Shown: one piece after another, positions 59,514 through 64,000 of the stretch | Layout of the letters: every line of letters starts with the position of its first letter | Numbering within the stretch: the stretch's first letter is position 1 | From: an uncultured Bacillota bacterium | GTDB taxonomy: Bacteria > Bacillota > Clostridia > Christensenellales > UBA1242 | Length of the DNA stretch: 64,000 bases | Direction of reading: 5' to 3' | NCBI GenBank assembly: GCA_946499835.1 | Contig: CAMMTJ010000001.1 | Location: 16,879-80,878, forward strand | Made by a program: the position numbers and the translations under genes | The notes under the pieces: model-generated | The model's input: only the letters and a program-made list of their open reading frames with translations | What the model was told of the DNA's origin: nothing | The model's database searches: none

Positions 59514-60872
59514 ATGGCAACTATAACTGAACATAAGTTAAAAAATGGTAAATCGTATACTATTCAAGTTAAAGCAAATGGTAAATTTGTTTCTACCACT
59601 ATTAAAGCACCGGAAAATATGCGACAAGCAGAAATCACAAGATATATCAATCGTATGGCGGCGGAGTTTGAAGAAAAAGTTAGGACAAGCCCTAAAATTG
59701 ATAAACAAGATATTAATTTTAGTGAGTGTGCCGAGCAATGGTTAAATGCAGGACAAGGCTCAAAAAGGCAAACTTACCTAATTAATTGCGAAAGTATTAT
59801 TCAAGATTTAAACAAGTTTATAGGCTCAAAACCTTTAAATGCTATTACCCGTGCTGACTGCGAAAAGATTTTCATATATCTTAATAATCGCATAATTGAA
59901 ACATCACGAGCAAGACTCATAAAGCCTATTGACGAGTTTTTAGTAAACCAAAAGATTGGACTCGTAAGCGAAGAATGTGGTTTTAATCGAATTACCTTGC
60001 AAATGTTAAGAAAAGGCAATTTCGTGCAAATTGAAACTGCTACTACCCTTGCCAAATGTTTAGGTTTTAAATTAACGGATTATTTTGAGATTATAAAAGA
60101 AACAAGACTTTATTCAAAAGAAAGTAAATTAAAATACAGAAGAACCCTAAATGCAATTCTAAATTATGCAGTTGAAAACGAATATGTTAATAGAAATGTA
60201 GCAAATTCTAAGTCATTAAAAAATATGATAAGTGGACAACTAAAAGAAAAAGATATATTGTCATTGTTGGAAACAAAACAATTAATAACTGCAATAAAAA
60301 ATGAGGATAATATAAAAATAAAAACTGCTGTTGCAATTTTGTTCTATACAGGAATGAGAAAAAGCGAGTTATGTGGGCTTGAATGGAAAGATATTAACCT
60401 ATTTGAACATAAAATTTCTATTAATAGAAACTCAATTTTTATTCCTAGAAAAGGTCTAATAACCAAAGACCCAAAAACGGAAAAGTCTAAAAGAACTATA
60501 AAGATATGTAATTATTTAAATGAGATTCTGATAGCATATAAAAATTGGTATGCAAATGAAAAAGAACGATTGGGAGATTATTTCAACGATTGTGACAGAC
60601 TTATGGTTTTAGACAATGGAAATCCAATTAATCCAGAAACAGTTAATCATTGGTTAACAAAACTTTTAATTAAAAATGGAATAAGAAAAGTTACCCCGCA
60701 TTCATTAAGACATACACATATCACTTTGCAACTGCGAGACGGAGTGTCAGTAAAGGTAATTGCAAGAAATGTAGGACACTGTGATGCAAGTATGATTTTA
60801 AAAGTATATTCACATTACTTGGCAGAAGATGAAGACACAACAGCAAATTTATTTGATGAAAAGTATTGTTAA
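59514..60872 (+). CDS. Tyrosine integrase with internal HTH-like insertion (element B)
   Basis: A 452-residue recombinase with the same plan as the one at 53158: Arg in MRKSELCGLEWKD, HSLRHTHITLQL, NVGHCDASM, and Tyr in VYSHYLAED. The core-binding region again contains an XRE-like helix-turn-helix segment (EECGFNRITLQMLRKGN, then CLGFKLTDYFEI). AAAGGAG precedes the ATG. It ends 28 nt before the tRNA-Arg and 240 nt before the right junction core, the usual place for an integrase. Confidence 0.92.
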   Translation: MATITEHKLKNGKSYTIQVKANGKFVSTTIKAPENMRQAEITRYINRMAAEFEEKVRTSPKIDKQDINFSECAEQWLNAGQGSKRQTYLINCESIIQDLNKFIGSKPLNAITRADCEKIFIYLNNRIIETSRARLIKPIDEFLVNQKIGLVSEECGFNRITLQMLRKGNFVQIETATTLAKCLGFKLTDYFEIIKETRLYSKESKLKYRRTLNAILNYAVENEYVNRNVANSKSLKNMISGQLKEKDILSLLETKQLITAIKNEDNIKIKTAVAILFYTGMRKSELCGLEWKDINLFEHKISINRNSIFIPRKGLITKDPKTEKSKRTIKICNYLNEILIAYKNWYANEKERLGDYFNDCDRLMVLDNGNPINPETVNHWLTKLLIKNGIRKVTPHSLRHTHITLQLRDGVSVKVIARNVGHCDASMILKVYSHYLAEDEDTTANLFDEKYC

Positions 60873-60898
60873 AATAAAAAAAGCCCGTAAGGGCACAA
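60873..60898 (-). terminator. Terminator of the island tRNA-Arg
   Basis: GCCC, TTAC, GGGC and seven T on the minus strand, just beyond the CCA end of the tRNA. It lies between convergent int and tRNA genes. Confidence 0.78.
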
Positions 60899-60899
60899 T

Positions 60900-60976
60900 T
60901 GGTGTTCCCGCCCGGACTCTAACCGGGAATCTTCGCCTTAGGAGGGCGCTGCGTTATACGATTACGCCACGAGAAC
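60900..60976 (-). tRNA. Island-borne complete tRNA-Arg(CCT), unusual arms
   Basis: A full 77-nt cloverleaf on the minus strand: acceptor GTTCTCG with CGGGAAC, D-stem GCGT/ACGC, anticodon loop CTCCTAA (anticodon CCT, reads AGG), T-stem CCCGG/CCGGG, and CCA encoded. It is odd in the elbow: the D-loop lacks the conserved GG and the T-loop is TTAGAGT, with A where C56 should be, and the anticodon stem has one mismatch (G27-A43). Probably carried by the element to replace the interrupted host gene. Confidence 0.85.
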
Positions 60977-61111
60977 ATATTAAAATTTAAGTAAAAATCA
61001 AAGTTGTATGAAGAATTAGTATGAAGATTTTATTTTTACTTTTGTTAGATATTGCTATATTCCTTTATATATAAGGAGTATAGCAATTTCATAAAATGGT
61101 AGGACATAATA
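60977..61111. other. Right end of the island without a gene
   Basis: 135 nt between the island tRNA and the right core: an AT-rich region with TATATATAAGGAGTATAGCA but no ORF behind it. Probably arm-type integrase sites or att-flank DNA. Confidence 0.45.
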
Positions 61112-61150
61112 TTAGGAGGGCTCCGTAATATCCGGTTTTACTACGAGGTC
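61112..61150 (-). tRNA. 5' half of host tRNA-Arg(CCT); right attachment site (attR)
   Basis: The minus strand reads acceptor GACCTCG, TA, D-stem GTAA/TTAC with GG in the D-loop, then GAGCC and anticodon loop CTCCTAA, ending at the core TTAGGAG (plus strand 61112-61118). The acceptor is perfectly complementary to CGGGGTC at 43565-43571. With the 3' half at 43561-43604 it forms the original tRNA. The sequence to the left of the core is island DNA. Confidence 0.85.
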
Positions 61151-61213
61151 ATGCTTTGTGCTTGTGATACAAGCACATTGTTTTTTTTACTTGTTATGTT
61201 GCACCAAAAATGT

Positions 61214-61666
61214 TTATTGCTTATGCCCACAATGTTCACAAAATTTTGCATCTTTATCAATTTCTTTGCCACATTCTTTGCAATATTTATGTTCTTCGCT
61301 TGGTTCTTCTTCACTGAGTCCTTTTTTCACTGCGCGAGCAACTTTTTCAGAGGTTGGTGACATAATATCCCCATGCATCTCCGAAATATCTTTAAGGTCT
61401 TCTTTACTTTGAGAAATAACATGTTTTTGCGCCTTGATTTGAGCCTTTGCAATTGAGGTTGAAAACCCGATAAAAGCAGCAACAAAAGAAAATATGATGA
61501 GCGTTATACCACCAAAGCGCACCCCCATGCTTGACGCTTCTCCAACCTTAAAAACTGTCATCGACAATACGATAAGCACGATGCCTGCAATCAGCATGAT
61601 AAGTGACAATATTCTAAGCACAATAAAAATTTTTGGCAATTTTTGTTTTTTGTTTTCTTGTTCCAT
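61214..61666 (-). CDS. Two-helix membrane protein with C-terminal zinc ribbon
   Basis: A 150-residue protein. Helices at about 15-40 (IFIVLRILSLIMLIAGIVL) and 48-72; the C-terminus ends in CKECGKEIDKDAKFCEHCG, a zinc-ribbon with four Cys, as in many zinc-ribbon membrane proteins of Bacillota. The ATG at 61666 has AAAGGAG 5 nt upstream; the in-frame ATG at 61708 has none. It lies in host DNA right beside the island. Function unknown. Confidence 0.75.
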   Translation of the reverse strand: MEQENKKQKLPKIFIVLRILSLIMLIAGIVLIVLSMTVFKVGEASSMGVRFGGITLIIFSFVAAFIGFSTSIAKAQIKAQKHVISQSKEDLKDISEMHGDIMSPTSEKVARAVKKGLSEEEPSEEHKYCKECGKEIDKDAKFCEHCGHKQ

Positions 61667-61750
61667 ATCCGCTCCTTTATAAAAATATATCACATATTCA
61701 TCTTTCAAGTCAAATGTTGTAAGTTAAGACAAGCAACTTTCTTCACTCTT

Positions 61751-61779
61751 TTGACAATGATAAGAAAAAAATGTATACT
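61751..61779 (+). promoter_or_regulatory. Promoter of rsmE
   Basis: TTGACA at 61751-61756, a 17-nt spacer and TATACT at 61774-61779. Transcription should start at about 61786, while the ATG is at 61787, so the mRNA would be leaderless or nearly so. Confidence 0.85.
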
Positions 61780-61786
61780 AAATTAT

Positions 61787-62488
61787 ATGAGACGCTTTTT
61801 TGGAAAAAGAGAAAATGAAAAATATTTTTTGATTGAGGGCGATGAATTTTATCATTTGTCAAAAGTTTTGCGTGCAAAAGAGGGCGAAAAGATTGTTGTT
61901 TGCTCAGGTGATGATTATGAGCATATATGCACTATTGAACAAATGGGCAAAAAGGAGTGTCACTGTTTGATTGAAAAGACCACACTCTGCCCTGCCAATC
62001 CAAAAAAAGAAATTGTGCTTTTCCAAGCCTTGCCAAAAAAGGAATATCTTGACAACATCATCCCAAAGGCTATAGAACTGGGCGTGCACAAAATTGTCCT
62101 TTATTTGATTGATCATTGTGCAGTAAAAGATATAAAAAGAGCAAGAGTGGATCAACAAGTGCTCTCTGCTTGCAAACAATGCGAAAGATCAAAACTGGTT
62201 GAAGTGACCGATCCTATGCCTTTTAAGAATATGCTCAAAAGTCTTGACGAATTTGAAGTCGTTTTGTTTGCCAACGAAAAAGAAAGGAGCAAAAAGTTTG
62301 ATCCAAGTATGGTGAAAAACAAAAATAAAATTGCAGTTATTGTTGGCTGTGAGGGTGGATTCACAAAGGAAGAAATTGCAGAAATTGAAAAACATGCAAC
62401 CTCTATCACCTTGGGCGCACGCATACTTCGCACTGACACAGCATCAACAGTTATGATCGGCCTTGCAAGCCTATTTTCAAATAACTAA
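61787..62488 (+). CDS. rsmE: 16S rRNA m3U1498 methyltransferase RsmE
   Basis: A 233-residue SPOUT-class methyltransferase: N-terminal PUA-like part (MRRFFGKRE, HLSKVLRAKEGE), ILFQALPKKEYLDNIIPKA-like segment (here LFQALPKKEYLDNII), then the knot motifs VIVGCEGGFTKEE and LGARILRTDTAS at the end. It methylates U1498 in the decoding centre. The ATG at 61787 is right at the promoter start point and has no SD, so it is probably read as a leaderless message; longer frames upstream lack signals. Confidence 0.93.
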   Translation: MRRFFGKRENEKYFLIEGDEFYHLSKVLRAKEGEKIVVCSGDDYEHICTIEQMGKKECHCLIEKTTLCPANPKKEIVLFQALPKKEYLDNIIPKAIELGVHKIVLYLIDHCAVKDIKRARVDQQVLSACKQCERSKLVEVTDPMPFKNMLKSLDEFEVVLFANEKERSKKFDPSMVKNKNKIAVIVGCEGGFTKEEIAEIEKHATSITLGARILRTDTASTVMIGLASLFSNN

Positions 62489-62518
62489 AAAAACTAGGGT
62501 GTCCCCTAGTTTTTTTAT
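62486..62518. terminator. Bidirectional terminator
   Basis: AAAACTAGGG, GTGT, CCCCTAGTTTT with runs on both sides, between the convergent rsmE and GLUG genes; nearly the same stem as at 8494-8525. Confidence 0.87.
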
Positions 62519-64000
62519 GCACTTGCGATCCAATCTTCAATTAGATCAGCGGTGTTTGGAAGTTGATCTGTCATCCCTTCAAAAATCAAATCTTTTTGAA
62601 TAGGATTTCCGTTGTTCATGCCATTGAGTATAACCCAGTTGGCGAAAGTGCCGGTCGTGACATTCTTTATTCCATTTATTATTGCATAACAACTTGAAAT
62701 TGACGCTGGTATCCATAAAGAGCCATAATATGTGCCAATCGACTTGTTGGTTGTCCCTTTGAAATAGCAGTCTGCTATCGCCATGCCAGTTGAAGCACCC
62801 CCAACCAAAGTCCCTACTTCTGTCACTGATGAACCTCTTGCTGATATTAAGCCTTCTGAATATGAAGTTGTCAAACTTCCACCATTTGCAGCGCCACCAA
62901 GCAGTCCACCAACACAGCTTACGCCGGCTACATCCGCTGTGTTCACTGCTCCTTCAACTATGCAATTTTGCACGAGATAGCCTGCAATTCCACCAGTATA
63001 AGCACCAATATCACCTTCAACTGTTGCGGTATAGGAGTTGTAAGCACCAGAGATGCTGATTGAATAGCCATAACCAATAATTCCGCCAGTGCAATCATAA
63101 GCAGTGACAGTGCCAGTATTTGCTACCCCCGAAAGTGATCTTGTTGCCACCACACCCTCAGTGCCTCCAACAATGCCACCAACCCTATGAGTGCCTGAAA
63201 TATTGCCATTGTTGATTGTATTTGAAATTGTGGTGCCACGTGTCAATTGACCAACAATTCCCCCTACATTTGTCGCGCCGACAACATCGACATAATTTCT
63301 AACATTTTCAATTGTTGCTGACCAAGCATATCCTGCAACCGCACCTGTTGAATTATCAAAACCATTGACCTGTCCACTGATGATTGAGAAATTCTTTATC
63401 ACTGCACCTGAATCTACAAGTCCAAACAGACCATACTCAGTGTTCTTGGCAATTCCGCTCACATTGACATTTAGATTGCTGATTGTGTGTCCTTGTCCAT
63501 CAAAAGTTCCCCTGAAACCTGTGCTAGTGCCACGCGCTCTTCCCATTGGAAGCCAATCATAACCAGCAAGATCAATATCGTCTGTCAAAACAATATGGTC
63601 ATAACTTTCCTGTCCTTGAATTTGAGTTTTGTATGCAAAGTATGCAAGTTCTGATGCCGTTGACACTCGATATGGATCTTCTTCCGTTCCACTTCCTTCT
63701 GGCTTGGTATAATGTCTTGCCCATGTGTCTTCCCATATTGCCCTTATTGTGACATCACTGCGAGGAATAACAAAACTGCCCGCCTGTGAAAAATCTGCTC
63801 CATAGACATAGTCATTGACAATGATCACGCTTTCAATAATGCCTTCAAAATATCCGCCTGCAGGTGTTGTAGTTGTCCAACCAGCCTCTGCACCAATGAA
63901 TATCACATTTGATGAATAATACCCAATCTTTCCAGAAGAAAAGTTTGCGCTTTTTCCTTCCATAACACCATCTATAAACAGCCTCACATTGTGACCATCG
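62515..64000 (-). CDS. Second GLUG-repeat surface protein, partial (N-terminus beyond window)
   Basis: The frame is open from the right edge to a stop at 62515, so 495 C-terminal codons are visible and the N-terminus is missing; the GTG at 63987 is not a likely start because the frame goes on upstream. Residues about 1-60 look like a LamG/concanavalin-like fold (VRLFIDGVMEGKSANFS). After GTEEDPYRVSTASELAYFAY the GLUG ladder begins, with many G-G-I-x-G and x-C-Y units, as in the protein at 8527. No anchor is seen at the C-terminus. Probably an adhesin-like protein. Confidence 0.78.
   Translation of the reverse strand, partial: DGHNVRLFIDGVMEGKSANFSSGKIGYYSSNVIFIGAEAGWTTTTPAGGYFEGIIESVIIVNDYVYGADFSQAGSFVIPRSDVTIRAIWEDTWARHYTKPEGSGTEEDPYRVSTASELAYFAYKTQIQGQESYDHIVLTDDIDLAGYDWLPMGRARGTSTGFRGTFDGQGHTISNLNVNVSGIAKNTEYGLFGLVDSGAVIKNFSIISGQVNGFDNSTGAVAGYAWSATIENVRNYVDVVGATNVGGIVGQLTRGTTISNTINNGNISGTHRVGGIVGGTEGVVATRSLSGVANTGTVTAYDCTGGIIGYGYSISISGAYNSYTATVEGDIGAYTGGIAGYLVQNCIVEGAVNTADVAGVSCVGGLLGGAANGGSLTTSYSEGLISARGSSVTEVGTLVGGASTGMAIADCYFKGTTNKSIGTYYGSLWIPASISSCYAIINGIKNVTTGTFANWVILNGMNNGNPIQKDLIFEGMTDQLPNTADLIEDWIASA

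Noticed and set aside
43561-61150. Integrative conjugative element
   Set aside because: No relaxase, coupling protein, VirB4 or other transfer gene can be found among the ORFs; the island is at most mobilisable.

Overview
The window looks like chromosome of a low-GC Gram-positive bacterium (Bacillota, probably an uncultured clostridial lineage). The pointers are the gene order dprA-topA-trmFO-hslV-hslU, a T-box leader in front of ileS, a large Bacillus-type SRP RNA, strong AGGAGG-type ribosome binding sites, TTG and GTG starts, and a stand-alone Spo0A-type DNA-binding domain. No species can be named from the sequence alone.

Layout. 1-5.6 kb: a minus-strand phage head cassette (small TerS-like protein, zinc protein, portal, scaffold, capsid, connector proteins) with no large terminase in the usual place. 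5.7-43.5 kb: ordinary chromosome. It holds a NitT/TauT-type ABC importer, a YkvI-like transporter, a Cys-rich small protein, a giant GLUG-repeat surface protein, peptidase F, RNA-modification genes, ileS with its T-box, a HEPN-CBS protein, SRP RNA, two envelope proteins, an iscU/iscS pair with a degenerate scaffold, thioredoxin, tcdA, the hslUV-trmFO-topA-dprA-comM block, rplS, rpsU, mtaB, the Spo0A-C protein, an ABC-2 exporter, a YgjV-GNAT fusion, a phosphatase and a subtilase-like protein.

43.6-61.1 kb: a more AT-rich genomic island inserted in the anticodon loop of a tRNA-Arg(CCT) gene. The 3' half of the host tRNA is at 43561-43604 and the 5' half at 61112-61150; put back together they form a perfect 76-nt cloverleaf. 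The island carries its own complete but odd tRNA-Arg(CCT) at 60900-60976 and a third tRNA 3'-half at 55859-55903, so it is probably two elements in tandem, each with an excisionase and a tyrosine integrase. Cargo: a GIY-YIG protein with a type III restriction-modification system, a HigB-HigA-SecB toxin-antitoxin-chaperone module, a Panacea antitoxin with a membrane partner, and a winged-helix/DnaA-domain-I-like putative initiator. No relaxase, coupling protein or conjugation gene is visible.

The most unusual object is at 50802-51689, just upstream of the putative initiator. It is a tandem array of at least 14 hairpins with a fixed geometry (10-nt arm, 7-nt loop close to AAATGGT, 10-nt arm, exactly 6 nt, then TAAAAT), repeated mostly every 55-58 nt. 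The arm sequences differ from unit to unit while pairing is largely kept. I do not recognise this as any known repeat family.

61.2-64 kb: chromosome again, with a zinc-ribbon membrane protein, rsmE from an apparently leaderless promoter, and a second GLUG-repeat protein that runs off the right edge.
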